Positions 25,353-34,437 of a stretch of 64,000 bases of DNA are shown here, piece after piece. The DNA comes from Oceanicola sp. (GTDB lineage Bacteria; Pseudomonadota; Alphaproteobacteria; Rhodobacterales; Rhodobacteraceae): positions 3,418,062-3,482,061 of the forward strand of contig CP051231.1 in NCBI GenBank assembly GCA_017792405.1, written 5' to 3'. The notes beneath the pieces are model-generated. The model searched no databases. It was not told the DNA's origin and saw nothing but the letters and a program-made list of their open reading frames with translations. The number at the start of each line of letters is the position of its first letter. The first letter of the stretch is position 1. The position numbers and the translations under genes were made by a program.

Positions 25353-27080
25353 ATGAAAGACACTCCCACCATCACCGCCGGCGGCGCGATCTTTGGCAAG
25401 CTGAAGGCGCTGGGCGTGGATTACGTGTTCGCCAACTCGGGCACCGACTTTCCGCCCATCATCGAAGGGCTGGTGGAGGCCCGCCGCGCCGGGCTCGACC
25501 TGCCCACGCCGGTCACCGTGCCGCATGAGCATGCCGCCGTCTCCATGGCCCACGGCTACTGGCAGGTCACCGGCCGCCCGCAGGCCGTGCTGTTGCACAC
25601 CAACGTCGGCCTCGCCAACGGCGCGACGGCGGCGATCAACGCATGGTGCGACCAGGTCCCGATGATCCTGATGTCCGGCCGCACCCCCGTCACCGAGCAC
25701 AGCCGCTTCGGCGCCCGCACCGTGCCCATCGGCTGGGGGCAGGAGATGTTCGACCAGGAGGCGCTGATCCGCGAGACCACCAAGTGGCACTACGAGCTGC
25801 GCTTCCCCGACCAGATCGCCGAACTGATGGACCGCGCATGGGCCATCGCCAACTCCACCCCGCGCGGCCCGGTCTACCTGAGCCTGCCGCGCGAGGTGCT
25901 CTGCGAGCCCTGCCCGCAGGCCGGGCTGGAGGCCCCCTCGCGCATCGCCCCGGTGCTCACCGCCCCCGACAGCGCGGCGCTGGCCCAAGCCGCCGAGGCG
26001 CTCGCCAAGGCCGAAAACCCCCTCATCATCGCCCAGCGCGGCGCGGGCAGCGAGGCGGGCTTCGCCGCGCTCTCCGCCCTCTGCGAGGCTCACGCCCTGC
26101 CGCTCTCGCACTATTGGTCCAACCAGCTCGCCATGCCGCTCTCGCACCCCATGCAGGTGGGCGCTGATCCCGGCCCCTGGCTGGCCGAGGCCGATGTGGT
26201 GCTGGTGCTTGACGCGCTGGCGCCGTGGTTCCCCGACAAGGTCACGCTGCGCGAGGATGCCACCGTCATCATGGCCGGGCCCGACCCGCTCTTTACCCGC
26301 ACCCCCGTGCGCGGCTTCCCCGCCGCCATCACCCTCTCCGGCCCGACCGACCGGGTGATCGAGGGGCTGGCGCAGGCAATGGGCGAACCGCAGCAGCCCG
26401 ACCGGATCGAGGCCCGCCGCATCCGCACCACCGAGGCCGCCGCCAAGGCCCGCACGCAGGCCGCAGCGCAGGCCGAAACCGGCTCAGGCAGCCCGATGAG
26501 CAAGGAATGGGTGAGCCTCTGCCTTGGCCGCGCCATCCGAGCACAGGCCGAACAAGGCCGCCGCGCCACCGTCTTCCACGAACTCGGCTGCCCACTCATG
26601 CCGCTCGATCTGCAAGAGCCCGACAGCTACTTTCAGGAGCCGCATTCCGGCGGCCTCGGCTGGGGCCTGCCCGCCGCCATCGGCGCACAAATGGCCCACC
26701 CCGACCGGCTCACCTTCGCCACCATGGGCGACGGCAGCTACATGTTCGCCAACCCCACCGCCTGCCACCTCGTGGCCGAGGCGCATGAGGTGCCGGTGAT
26801 CGTGCTGGTGCTGAACAACGAGGAGTGGGGCGCGGTGCGGCACTCGGTCGAGGGGCTCTACCCCAAGGGCGCCGCGCGGGCCTCCAACGAGGTGCCGCTC
26901 ACCTCGCTCCGCCCCAGCCCCGACTTCACCCGCACCGCCGAGGCCAGCCGCGCCCATACCGAGACCGTCACCGACGGCGCCGACCTGCCCGCCGCGCTCG
27001 ACCGCGCCATTGCCGTCGCCACAACCGAGCGGCGGCAGGTGCTGCTCAACATCGCCATCGCACGAACCGCGCCGCATTAA
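25353..27080 (+). CDS. thiamine-diphosphate-dependent enzyme (acetolactate synthase/benzoylformate decarboxylase superfamily)
   Basis: A 575-residue enzyme with the three-domain layout of the superfamily. The N-terminal PYR domain holds the cofactor-activating Glu59 (PHEHAAVSMAHGYW). The C-terminal PP domain has the ThDP/Mg motif MGDGSYMFAN through VLNNEEW (about 457-492). It is not a close match to IlvB in the FAD region. It is followed after 38 bp by a TRAP transporter, and a dihydroxyacetophenone-dioxygenase-like cupin and aldehyde dehydrogenase are nearby. Decarboxylation or carboligation of an aryl 2-keto acid or hydroxyketone is plausible but unproven. Confidence 0.85.
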   Translation: MKDTPTITAGGAIFGKLKALGVDYVFANSGTDFPPIIEGLVEARRAGLDLPTPVTVPHEHAAVSMAHGYWQVTGRPQAVLLHTNVGLANGATAAINAWCDQVPMILMSGRTPVTEHSRFGARTVPIGWGQEMFDQEALIRETTKWHYELRFPDQIAELMDRAWAIANSTPRGPVYLSLPREVLCEPCPQAGLEAPSRIAPVLTAPDSAALAQAAEALAKAENPLIIAQRGAGSEAGFAALSALCEAHALPLSHYWSNQLAMPLSHPMQVGADPGPWLAEADVVLVLDALAPWFPDKVTLREDATVIMAGPDPLFTRTPVRGFPAAITLSGPTDRVIEGLAQAMGEPQQPDRIEARRIRTTEAAAKARTQAAAQAETGSGSPMSKEWVSLCLGRAIRAQAEQGRRATVFHELGCPLMPLDLQEPDSYFQEPHSGGLGWGLPAAIGAQMAHPDRLTFATMGDGSYMFANPTACHLVAEAHEVPVIVLVLNNEEWGAVRHSVEGLYPKGAARASNEVPLTSLRPSPDFTRTAEASRAHTETVTDGADLPAALDRAIAVATTERRQVLLNIAIARTAPH

Positions 27081-27118
27081 CCGGCGCACCGCAAACAGAG
27101 ACAATCAGGGAGGAACCA

Positions 27119-28156
27119 ATGTCTTTTGTCAGAACGCTCGCCACCTCAGCCGTGGCCCTCGCCCTTGCCACCGGCGGGGCCTTCGCGCAGGAAATTCAGC
27201 TCAAGCTGCACCACTTCCTCAGCCCCAAGGCCCCCGCCCACACCCAGATGCTGGAGCCTTGGGCCAAGAAGATCGAGGAGGCCTCCGAGGGCCGGGTGAA
27301 GATCGAGATCTTCCCGGCCATGACGCTGGGCGGCAAGCCGCCCCAGCTTCCGCGTCAGGCCCGTGACGGCGTGGTCGACCTCGTCTGGATCGTCAACGCC
27401 TACGCCGCCGGGGCCTTCCCCCGCACCGAGGTCTTCGAGCTTCCGGGCGTGCATCGCGGCGACAACGCTGCGGTGAACAAGGCCATGCTGGCGATGTATG
27501 ACGAGTTCCTCGCCGAGGATTTCCAGGGCGTCGTGCCGATGTTCCAGCACGTCCATCAGGGACAGGCCATCCACATGGCCTCCGAAGAGGTCCGCAGCCC
27601 CGCCGACCTCGCCGGCAAGAAAATCCGCATCCCCTCGCGCACCGGCTCATGGGTGCTTGAGGCCCTCGGCGCCTCGCCGGTGCAAACCGCCGTTGGCGAG
27701 ATCCCGGTCGCGCTCTCCAAAAAGGTGATCGACGGCGCGCTGATCCCGTGGGAGATCATCCCCGCGCTCAAGATCCACGAGGTCACCGACTACCAGATCG
27801 AGGGCCCGGGCGGTAAGCGCTTCGGCACCACCTCCTTCTCGGTGCTGATGAACGAGGCCAAGTGGGACAGCCTGCCAGAAGACATTCAGGCCATCTTCCG
27901 CGAAGCCTCGGATGAAGCATGGCACGCGGAGGTGGGCGAAGTCTGGGCCAACGCCGATGCCCACGGCATCGAGGTCGCCACCGGCGCGGGCAACACCCAC
28001 ATCCAACTGACGGATGAGGAATGGGCCGCCTTCGAAGAGCCCATGTCCACCGTCGTCACCCGCTGGATCGAGGAGATGAATGGGCAGGGTATCGACGGTC
28101 AGGCGCTCTACGACAAGGCGGTCGAGCTGGTCGGCCAGAACATGCAGACCAACTGA
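27119..28156 (+). CDS. TRAP transporter substrate-binding protein (DctP family, first system)
   Basis: A 345-residue periplasmic protein. Residues 1-24 are a signal peptide (LATSAVALALATGGAFAQ). The mature start EIQLKLHHFLSPKAPAHTQ and the block KIRIPSRTGSWVLEALGASPV, with the ligand-binding Arg, are typical of DctP. GGGAGG precedes the ATG. It is followed by small and large TRAP permeases. The ligand is probably the organic acid that feeds the ThDP enzyme upstream. Confidence 0.92.
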   Translation: MSFVRTLATSAVALALATGGAFAQEIQLKLHHFLSPKAPAHTQMLEPWAKKIEEASEGRVKIEIFPAMTLGGKPPQLPRQARDGVVDLVWIVNAYAAGAFPRTEVFELPGVHRGDNAAVNKAMLAMYDEFLAEDFQGVVPMFQHVHQGQAIHMASEEVRSPADLAGKKIRIPSRTGSWVLEALGASPVQTAVGEIPVALSKKVIDGALIPWEIIPALKIHEVTDYQIEGPGGKRFGTTSFSVLMNEAKWDSLPEDIQAIFREASDEAWHAEVGEVWANADAHGIEVATGAGNTHIQLTDEEWAAFEEPMSTVVTRWIEEMNGQGIDGQALYDKAVELVGQNMQTN

Positions 28157-28157
28157 G

Positions 28158-28673
28158 ATGACGGGTGAAACCCCCGGCGCGGGCCGCTTCAGGCCCGCGC
28201 GACGCCTGATCGAGGGCTGGGCGCTCTTCGGCGGCCTCGTGCTCTTTGCCGTGGTCGCCGTCAATGCATGGTCGATCCTCGCAGGCTGGCTCGCCAACGC
28301 CCCCTTTCCCGGTGACTTCGAGCTGACAGAGATGGGCACCGCCGTCTCCGTCTTCGCCTTCCTGCCCTACTGCCAGCTGGTCGGCGCCAATGTCTCCGCC
28401 GACATCTTCACCATGCGCGCCTCGCCCTGGCAGGTGGCGCTGATGTCGCTGCTCGCAGCACTGGTGGCCTTCGCCTTCAGCGTGCTGCTGATCTGGCGCA
28501 TGTGGCTCGGGCTTGTCGATTACCGCACCTACACCGAGTTCACCGGCATCCTCGAAATTCCGATCTGGTGGGCCTTCGTGCCCGTTCTGGCCTCGCTCGC
28601 CCTGCTGCTGCTGGCCTCTTTCATCACCCTGACAGAGGCCATCGCGGCCCTGAAATCCAAGGGGAGCGCCTGA
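28158..28673 (+). CDS. TRAP transporter small permease (DctQ family, first system)
   Basis: A 171-residue protein with four hydrophobic segments, the DctQ topology. The ATG at 28158 comes one base after the DctP stop. The N-terminal 20 residues before the first membrane segment are encoded over a stem-loop (28177-28200). The LTEMGTAVSVFAFLPYCQLVGANVSADIFT region matches the family. No better start is available, since later GTG codons would cut the first membrane helix. Confidence 0.88.
   Translation: MTGETPGAGRFRPARRLIEGWALFGGLVLFAVVAVNAWSILAGWLANAPFPGDFELTEMGTAVSVFAFLPYCQLVGANVSADIFTMRASPWQVALMSLLAALVAFAFSVLLIWRMWLGLVDYRTYTEFTGILEIPIWWAFVPVLASLALLLLASFITLTEAIAALKSKGSA
28177..28200 (+). other. 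stem-loop just inside the first dctQ-type gene
   Basis: GCGCGGGCC (28177-28185) and GGCCCGCGC (28192-28200) form a perfect 9-bp stem with a 6-nt loop. Here the permease gene starts one base after the binding-protein stop, and the stem-loop lies within its first codons. It keeps the same position relative to the binding-protein gene as the stem-loops of the other six importers. Confidence 0.6.
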
Positions 28674-28676
28674 CCC

Positions 28677-30032
28677 GTGGACAGCCTGACCATCGGCCTC
28701 ACCGGCCTCGGCGTGCTCGTTGCGCTCATCGCCATCCGCATCCCCATCGCCTACGCCATGATCCTCGTCGGCGGCGTCGGCACGGCGGTGCTCAACGGCT
28801 GGCCCATCGTGCTGAGCCAGCTCAAGGATCTCGCCTACGCGCAATTCTCCAACTACGATCTCTCGGTGGTGCCGCTCTTCGTGCTGATGGGGGCCATCGC
28901 CTCGCGCACCGGGCTCTCTGCCGACCTCTTCCGCGCCGCCAACGCATGGCTCGGCTGGATGCGCGGGGGGGTGGCAATGTCGGCCATCGCGGCCTGCGCG
29001 GGCTTCGGCTCGGTCTGCGGCTCCTCGCTGGCGACCGCTTCCACCATGGGCCGCGTCGCCCTGCCGGAACTGAAGAAATACAACTACTCCGACCGCCTCG
29101 CCACCGGCACCATCGCGGCGGGCGGGGTGCTGGGCATCCTGATCCCGCCCTCCGTGGTGCTCATCATCTACGCCATCATCGTCGAGGCCAACGTGGTGAC
29201 CATGTTCATGGCCGCCCTGCTGCCCGGCCTCATCGCCGTGGCACTCTTCTTGCTGACGATCCTCGCCTACACCACCCTCGCCCCCGGCTCCGGCCCCTCC
29301 GGCCAACGCGCCTCTCGCGCCGAGCTGGTCTCGGCCACGCTGGCGATTTTCCCGGTGCTCGTGGTCTTCGCCGCCGTCATTGGCGGCCTCTACTTCGGCC
29401 TCTTCAACCCCACGCCCGCCGCCGCCGTGGGCGTGGTCATGGTCGCCCTCATCGGCCTGCTGCGCGGCAAGCTGACCCTCGTGGAAACCCGCGAAGCCCT
29501 GCTGGAGACCGCCCGCACCACCGGAATGATCTTCCTGATCCTGCTCGGCGCCGAACTGCTGAAGATCTTCATGGCGCGCGGCGGCGTGCCACAGGTCATG
29601 GCCGAGATGATGGCAAACTCCGGCCTCGCCCCGATGACCACCCTCATCCTGCTGCTGGCTGCCCTGATCCTGCTGGGCTGCCTGATGGACAGCCTCTCGA
29701 TGATCCTCCTCGCCATCCCCTTCTTCTGGCCCGTGCTGGTGGAGATCAACGGCGGCGACTGGGCCACCGCGGCTGAAAGCCCCTTCGGGATGACGACCGA
29801 AGACCTCAAGATCTGGTTCGGCATCCTCGCGCTGATCGTAGTCGAGCTTGGCCTCATCACGCCCCCCGTAGGGATGAACGTCTTCATCATCTCGGCGCAG
29901 GCGCCCGACGTGCCGATGCGCGATACCTTCCTCGGCGTGCTCCCCTTCTTCTTCGCCGAACTGCTGCGCGTGGCGCTCCTGCTGGCGGTGCCGGGGCTTG
30001 TGTTCATCCTGCCCGGGCTGGTCGGCTCATAA
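28677..30032 (+). CDS. TRAP transporter large permease (DctM family, first system)
   Basis: A 451-residue membrane protein with about 12 hydrophobic segments. It starts with GTG at 28677, 3 bp after the DctQ stop. Family blocks include GFGSVCGSSLATASTMGRVALPELKKYNY, AAGGVLGILIPPSVVLIIYAI and LGLITPPVGMNVFI. It moves the solute with a sodium gradient. It ends the operon and converges on the histidine kinase gene. Confidence 0.92.
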   Translation: MDSLTIGLTGLGVLVALIAIRIPIAYAMILVGGVGTAVLNGWPIVLSQLKDLAYAQFSNYDLSVVPLFVLMGAIASRTGLSADLFRAANAWLGWMRGGVAMSAIAACAGFGSVCGSSLATASTMGRVALPELKKYNYSDRLATGTIAAGGVLGILIPPSVVLIIYAIIVEANVVTMFMAALLPGLIAVALFLLTILAYTTLAPGSGPSGQRASRAELVSATLAIFPVLVVFAAVIGGLYFGLFNPTPAAAVGVVMVALIGLLRGKLTLVETREALLETARTTGMIFLILLGAELLKIFMARGGVPQVMAEMMANSGLAPMTTLILLLAALILLGCLMDSLSMILLAIPFFWPVLVEINGGDWATAAESPFGMTTEDLKIWFGILALIVVELGLITPPVGMNVFIISAQAPDVPMRDTFLGVLPFFFAELLRVALLLAVPGLVFILPGLVGS

Positions 30033-30045
30033 TGCCGCCTGTCGC

Positions 30046-31314
30046 TTAACCCGCCGTCCCCGGCTGCTTCGGCAGGTCCAGCACCACCCGCAGCCCGCCG
30101 GATGGCGGCAGCTCTGCCCGGACACGGCCACCGTGATGCTCGATCGCGCGGCGCGCGATGGCGAGGCCCAGCCCGTATCCGCCCCTCTGCGGCGCACCCG
30201 ACCCACGGGCGAAGGGGTTAAAGATCGTCTCAAGGTCTTCCGGGCGCACCCCCGGCCCCTCGTCCGTCACGCTTATGCTCAGCCTGCCCCCCGCCTCTGC
30301 GCACTCCACCGTCACCGATGTACCCTCGGCGGTGTGCTTCACCGCATTGCGGATGACATTCTCCAACGCCCGATACACCAACTCGCCTTCGACCTCCGCC
30401 AAGAAGCTGCCTGGCAGGTCGGTGGTCACCGTCACCCGCCGCTCCGCTGCTTCAAAGGCCGCATCCGCGAGGATGGCATTGAGCAGGTCGATCAAGTCGA
30501 GGACCTGGGTCTGCAACGGGGCATCGACCCGCTCCGACAGCCGCGCAAGCGTGAGCACCTCGCCCACCAACTCGTCCAGCCGCTCCACCTCCCGGTCCAT
30601 CCTGTCCAGCATCGTGTCCAGCCGGGCAGGCGACTTGCGCAAGATCCCCGTGGCGGCCTGCAACCGCGAGAGCGGCGAGCGCAGCTCGTGCGATACATCA
30701 TGAAACAGCCGCCGCTGGGCTTCGTGATGCTCCTCCAGCCGCACCGCCGTGCGGTCGAAATCACCGGCCAGGGTCGAAATCTCGTCCTTCCGATGTGCCA
30801 GCGCCGCGGCGATCCGCACGTCAAACCGCCCATCCGCCAGCGCACGCAACCCGTCGCGCAGCTGGATCACCGGGTTCACGAGGTTTCGCGCCAAGAGCGC
30901 CGCCGCCAGCACGGTTGAGGCCAGCACGGCAAGGCCCAGCATGATCGGCGCAAACCTGTAGGAAACGAACGGGGCCGGCGGCTCGGTCGAGAGCCGGTAG
31001 CACCCGCCCGCGCTGCCCACCAACCGCTCATACGGCTCCACACCCCCGGCGCAGTCTCCCGCCCCCAGCAGCGTGAGGCGCAAGCCAAGCGGCCGCGCCC
31101 GCTCCGAGACTTCGGCAAACCGCATCGCCGCCTCCGGTCCCTCATCGGTGAGCACGGCTACCGTCAGGTCGAGCGCCACCTGCCGCCGGTCCTCCTCGAG
31201 TTTCAGCAACACCGGCGAGGCCTCGAAGGCATTCAGGATCAGGATCATCCCCACAATCGAGCCAATCACCGAGACGGCGATCACAACGAGGGATTTCAGG
31301 AACAGGCCGCGCAT
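30046..31314 (-). CDS. sensor histidine kinase
   Basis: A 422-residue membrane kinase. Membrane helices at about residues 7-28 and 122-142 flank a periplasmic sensor of about 90 residues with two Cys (DCAGG, GGCYR). A HAMP domain follows (about 143-195), then the H box HDVSHELRSPLSRL with phospho-acceptor His209. The ATPase N box is NVIRNAVKHT, with DEGPGVR and GYGLGLAIA. The ATG at 31314 is one base past the response regulator stop. The signal is unknown; it probably controls the divergent efflux operon. Confidence 0.92.
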   Translation of the reverse strand: MRGLFLKSLVVIAVSVIGSIVGMILILNAFEASPVLLKLEEDRRQVALDLTVAVLTDEGPEAAMRFAEVSERARPLGLRLTLLGAGDCAGGVEPYERLVGSAGGCYRLSTEPPAPFVSYRFAPIMLGLAVLASTVLAAALLARNLVNPVIQLRDGLRALADGRFDVRIAAALAHRKDEISTLAGDFDRTAVRLEEHHEAQRRLFHDVSHELRSPLSRLQAATGILRKSPARLDTMLDRMDREVERLDELVGEVLTLARLSERVDAPLQTQVLDLIDLLNAILADAAFEAAERRVTVTTDLPGSFLAEVEGELVYRALENVIRNAVKHTAEGTSVTVECAEAGGRLSISVTDEGPGVRPEDLETIFNPFARGSGAPQRGGYGLGLAIARRAIEHHGGRVRAELPPSGGLRVVLDLPKQPGTAG

Positions 31315-31315
31315 G

Positions 31316-32011
31316 TCAGTCCACCAGAAGCTGATAGCCCTGCCCCCGGACCGACAGGATGCTCGACTGGCCATCGGCGCGCCGCCCCAGCTTCTGCCGC
31401 ACGCTCGAGATGTGCACGTCGATCCGCCGGTCAAACGGTGTAAGTGGCTGGCCGAAGGCGCGCCGCGAGATGTCCTGCTTTGACACCAGTTCACCGGCCT
31501 GTCGCGCCAGCACCTCCAGCAGGCTGAACTCGGTACCCGTCAGGCTGATCGCCTCGCCATCCCACTCCGCCGTCCGGCTGCCGGGATTGAGCGTCAGCCG
31601 CCCGGCCCGGATCGGATCGCTCGCCGCCACCGCCTGCGGGCGCCGCACCCGCCGCAGGATCGCCCGCATCCGGGCCGAAAGCTCGCCGGGCGAGCAAGGC
31701 TTCGGCACGTAGTCATCCGCGCCAAGGTTGAGCCCGGCGATCCGGTCGGTGTCATCCCCGCGCGCGGTGAGCATCAGCACCGGCACCTCACTCTGCGCGC
31801 GGATGCGCTGCAGCACTTCGATCCCGTTCATCCGGGGCATCATGATGTCGAGCACGATCAGATCCACCCTTGCCTCCACCGCCGCCGCAATCGCCTCCCG
31901 CCCGTCGGAGGTGGCCGCAACCTCGTAGCCCTCGTCCGAGAGATACTCCCGAAGAAGGGTCGTCAGCTCCTCGTCATCATCGACCAGCAGAACCTTGATC
32001 ACCTGCGTCAT
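31316..32011 (-). CDS. OmpR-family response regulator
   Basis: A 231-residue regulator. The receiver has the acidic pocket VDDDEE (residues 10-15), the phosphoacceptor Asp55 (LIVLDIMMPRMNG) and a conserved Lys (VPKPCSPGE). The C-terminal winged helix is of OmpR type (LTGTEFSLLEVLARQAGELVSKQDI, ...RRIDVHISSVRQKLG). The ATG at 32011 gives a normal N-terminus. It is cotranscribed with the kinase and divergent from the SDR-RND operon. Confidence 0.93.
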   Translation of the reverse strand: MTQVIKVLLVDDDEELTTLLREYLSDEGYEVAATSDGREAIAAAVEARVDLIVLDIMMPRMNGIEVLQRIRAQSEVPVLMLTARGDDTDRIAGLNLGADDYVPKPCSPGELSARMRAILRRVRRPQAVAASDPIRAGRLTLNPGSRTAEWDGEAISLTGTEFSLLEVLARQAGELVSKQDISRRAFGQPLTPFDRRIDVHISSVRQKLGRRADGQSSILSVRGQGYQLLVD

Positions 32012-32064
32012 CCTCTGCGCGTTCGGCCCGTCCATAGCCTGTGAACACGGCCCCAAGGCCATGT

Positions 32065-32101
32065 TTTACGCAACTTTACACAAGCTTGACGGCGCTTGAC
32101 A
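32065..32101 (+). promoter_or_regulatory. 10-bp-phased direct repeats and -35 box (OmpR-type binding sites)
   Basis: TTTACGCAA (32065-32073) and TTTACACAA (32075-32083) are direct repeats offset by exactly 10 bp. GCTTGAC then occurs at 32084-32090 and 32094-32100, also 10 bp apart. The last copy runs into TTGACA (32096-32101). OmpR-family regulators bind tandem direct repeats spaced one helical turn apart, so this is the likely site for the adjacent regulator. A clear -10 is not visible. Confidence 0.6.
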
Positions 32102-32308
32102 TTCAACCGGCTAGAGATGGCTCCACCAAACGAGCCTTCCGCGAGCCCCACGTGCCCCTCCCCCGATTGCACCCCTTCCCCCTATGGCTGGCCCTGTCGC
32201 TTCCCGCAGCCGCCATCCTCACCGGGCTGGCACGCAGCGGCGGAAAGATCGGCTCCGCATCTGGCTACTCCGCCCGCATCGCGACATCCCCACCGCAAAG
32301 GAAACCAC

Positions 32309-33268
32309 ATGAGCTTCGATGACAGGGCCTTCCGCCAGAAGGTCATCGTAATGACCGGCGGCACCAGCGGCTTCGGCGCCAAGGCGCTGGAATTGCTGGC
32401 ACAGGAGCGCGACACCCGGATCATCCTCGGCGCACGTGGCGAGGGCCGCGCCGTGCCCGCCGGGGTCGAGGTGCTCCCGCTCGATCTCGCCTCGCTGCAG
32501 AGCACCCGCGCCTTTGCCGCCGAGGTGCAGCGCCGTCTGGCCGGTGACGGCATCGACGTACTCCTTCTCAACGCCGGGCTGCACGGCTCCAAGGCCGGTC
32601 AGGTCAGCGCCGAGGGCTACGGCCTCACCTTCGCCGTCAACCACCTCGCTCACTACCTCCTCGCCCGCCTGCTCCTGCCCCGCCTCGCCCTCTGCGGGCG
32701 GCTGGTGATCACCTCCAGCAACATGCACAATCCGCCCTTCAAACGCCTCGCGCCCAAGGAGCTGGACCTTTCCGAATGGGCGCATCCCACGCCCGGCGGC
32801 GGCGGCACCGGAACGCGCGGCTACTGTGCCTCCAAGCTCTGCAACCTGATGACGGCGCAAACCCTCGCCCGGCAGCCGGACGTGGAGCAGCGCAGGATCG
32901 ACGTGATCGCCTTCAACCCCGGCCTGACCGGCGGGGCGGGCGGCGGCGATGCCTCGCCCCTGAGCCGCTTGGCGATCAAAGGCCTGACCCGCACCCTCTT
33001 TCCGGCCATCGGCCTTTTCGTGCCGGAATTCAATATGAACACCCCCGAGCACTCCGGCCGGATGCTGGCCGATGTGGCCACCGGCAGGCTCTCTCCGCCC
33101 GAGGGCGTCTATGTCTCGCTGGTGAACGGCTTGCCGACCTTCCCCGCACCGTCCACTCTGGCGCGGAACCTGAAGGCCCAGAACCGGTTGTGGAACGAGA
33201 GTGCAGAAATGGTCGGCCTGGATGATGCGCAGGGCATGGTCGTGCCGCGCAAGGAGAATTCACGATGA
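32309..33268 (+). CDS. short-chain dehydrogenase (retinol dehydrogenase/protochlorophyllide reductase-like SDR)
   Basis: A 319-residue SDR. The cofactor motif TGGTSGFG follows a short N-terminal strand, LNAGLHG is the NAG motif, and the catalytic Tyr-Lys is in YCASKLCNLM, the form used by retinol dehydrogenase-like SDRs. The ATG at 32309 has AAAGGAA upstream. It overlaps the membrane-fusion-protein gene by 4 bp, so it is translated with an RND efflux pump, an unusual partnership. The substrate is unknown; it may modify a compound that the pump exports. Confidence 0.85.
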   Translation: MSFDDRAFRQKVIVMTGGTSGFGAKALELLAQERDTRIILGARGEGRAVPAGVEVLPLDLASLQSTRAFAAEVQRRLAGDGIDVLLLNAGLHGSKAGQVSAEGYGLTFAVNHLAHYLLARLLLPRLALCGRLVITSSNMHNPPFKRLAPKELDLSEWAHPTPGGGGTGTRGYCASKLCNLMTAQTLARQPDVEQRRIDVIAFNPGLTGGAGGGDASPLSRLAIKGLTRTLFPAIGLFVPEFNMNTPEHSGRMLADVATGRLSPPEGVYVSLVNGLPTFPAPSTLARNLKAQNRLWNESAEMVGLDDAQGMVVPRKENSR

Positions 33269-34437
33269 CCGATGACGCACGCGGCACCGAGCCCGACAAG
33301 CTGACATTCCGCGACGAGCCCGGCTCGGCACGGTCCAAATGGGTCGCCGGGCTGCTCGCCCTCGCGCTGGTGGGCTGGATGGGCAGCGGTTTCATCCTGC
33401 CCTCGCCCGAGGAGGCCCCGCCCGAGACCGTCGCCGCAGGTGAGGCCGTGGCCGTGAGCGTCCGCAGCAGCCGGGCCGAACCCGTCACCAAGACCTTCAG
33501 CGCCGAGGGGCAGGCCCAACCTGACCGCCGCGCCCTGCTCCGTGCCCAAATGGCAGGCGAGGTCGTCAGCCTCTACGCCGCCAAGGGCGAGGCGCTGGAA
33601 CCGGGCGACGAGATCGCCCGCCTGAGCACCCGCGAGCTGGAAGCCCGCGTGCAGGAGGCCCGTCAATCCCTCTCGCGCGCACAAGAAGACTTCGACAGCA
33701 CCGAAACCCTCGTCGAGCGCGGGGCAGCCACCGCCGCCCGCCTGCGCGAGACCCGCGCCACCCTCGCCGCCGCCGAAGCCCAGCTCACGCAGGCCGAGGA
33801 GGCCCTCGAGTCGGCAGTGATCCGGGCGCCCTTCGCCGGGCGGCTCGACCGGCTCGACCTCGAGATCGGCGCCTTCACCTCCGCGGGCGCCGAAGTGGGC
33901 ACGATCCTCGATACCGACCCGCTGCGCATCGTTATTCAGGTGCCGCAGCAGGCCCTCGCCCAGATCCGCGAGGGGCTGACCGCCTCGGTCACCTTCATCA
34001 CCGGCGAGGAGCGCGAAGGCGAGATCGAATACATCAGCCGCGATGCCGAGACCGATACCCGCACCTTCCGTGCCGAGGTGACCGTGCCCAACCCCGATGG
34101 CGCCATCGCCTCCGGCCTCTCGGTGCAGGTCCGCATCCCGACCGGGCAGGTCACCGCGCATTTCATCTCGCCCGCGATCCTCTCGCTCAGCGAGGATGGC
34201 CGCCTCGGCGTCAAGACCGTGGGCGATGGCGATGTCGTCGCCTTCCACGAGGTCGTCGTCGAGCGCGCCCAGCGCGATGGCGTCTGGGTCAGCGGCCTGC
34301 CGGAGCGGGCGCGGATCATCACCATCGGGCAGGGCTTCGTGTCGGAGGGTGAAACCGTGGCCCCCGTGGCCGATGAGGATGAGGTCGCCGCCGCCGAGGT
34401 CGAGGCGCCTGACACCAGCGCGGCGGAGACCGAGTGA
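33265..34437 (+). CDS. RND efflux periplasmic adaptor subunit (HlyD/MFP family)
   Basis: A 390-residue adaptor. An N-terminal membrane anchor (SKWVAGLLALALVGWMGSGFIL, split around residue 25-45) precedes the barrel-sandwich lipoyl domain, an alpha-helical hairpin (about 115-190, rich in Ala/Glu/Arg) and a beta-barrel. It overlaps both neighbours. With the RND permease it forms the inner-membrane part of an efflux complex; no outer-membrane factor gene is present here. Confidence 0.9.
   Translation: MTDDARGTEPDKLTFRDEPGSARSKWVAGLLALALVGWMGSGFILPSPEEAPPETVAAGEAVAVSVRSSRAEPVTKTFSAEGQAQPDRRALLRAQMAGEVVSLYAAKGEALEPGDEIARLSTRELEARVQEARQSLSRAQEDFDSTETLVERGAATAARLRETRATLAAAEAQLTQAEEALESAVIRAPFAGRLDRLDLEIGAFTSAGAEVGTILDTDPLRIVIQVPQQALAQIREGLTASVTFITGEEREGEIEYISRDAETDTRTFRAEVTVPNPDGAIASGLSVQVRIPTGQVTAHFISPAILSLSEDGRLGVKTVGDGDVVAFHEVVVERAQRDGVWVSGLPERARIITIGQGFVSEGETVAPVADEDEVAAAEVEAPDTSAAETE

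Noticed and set aside
32117..32308. In-frame upstream extension of the SDR from an ATG at 32117
   Set aside because: The added residues are Pro/Ser-rich without SDR character, and the ATG at 32309 has a good ribosome site and the expected N-terminus.
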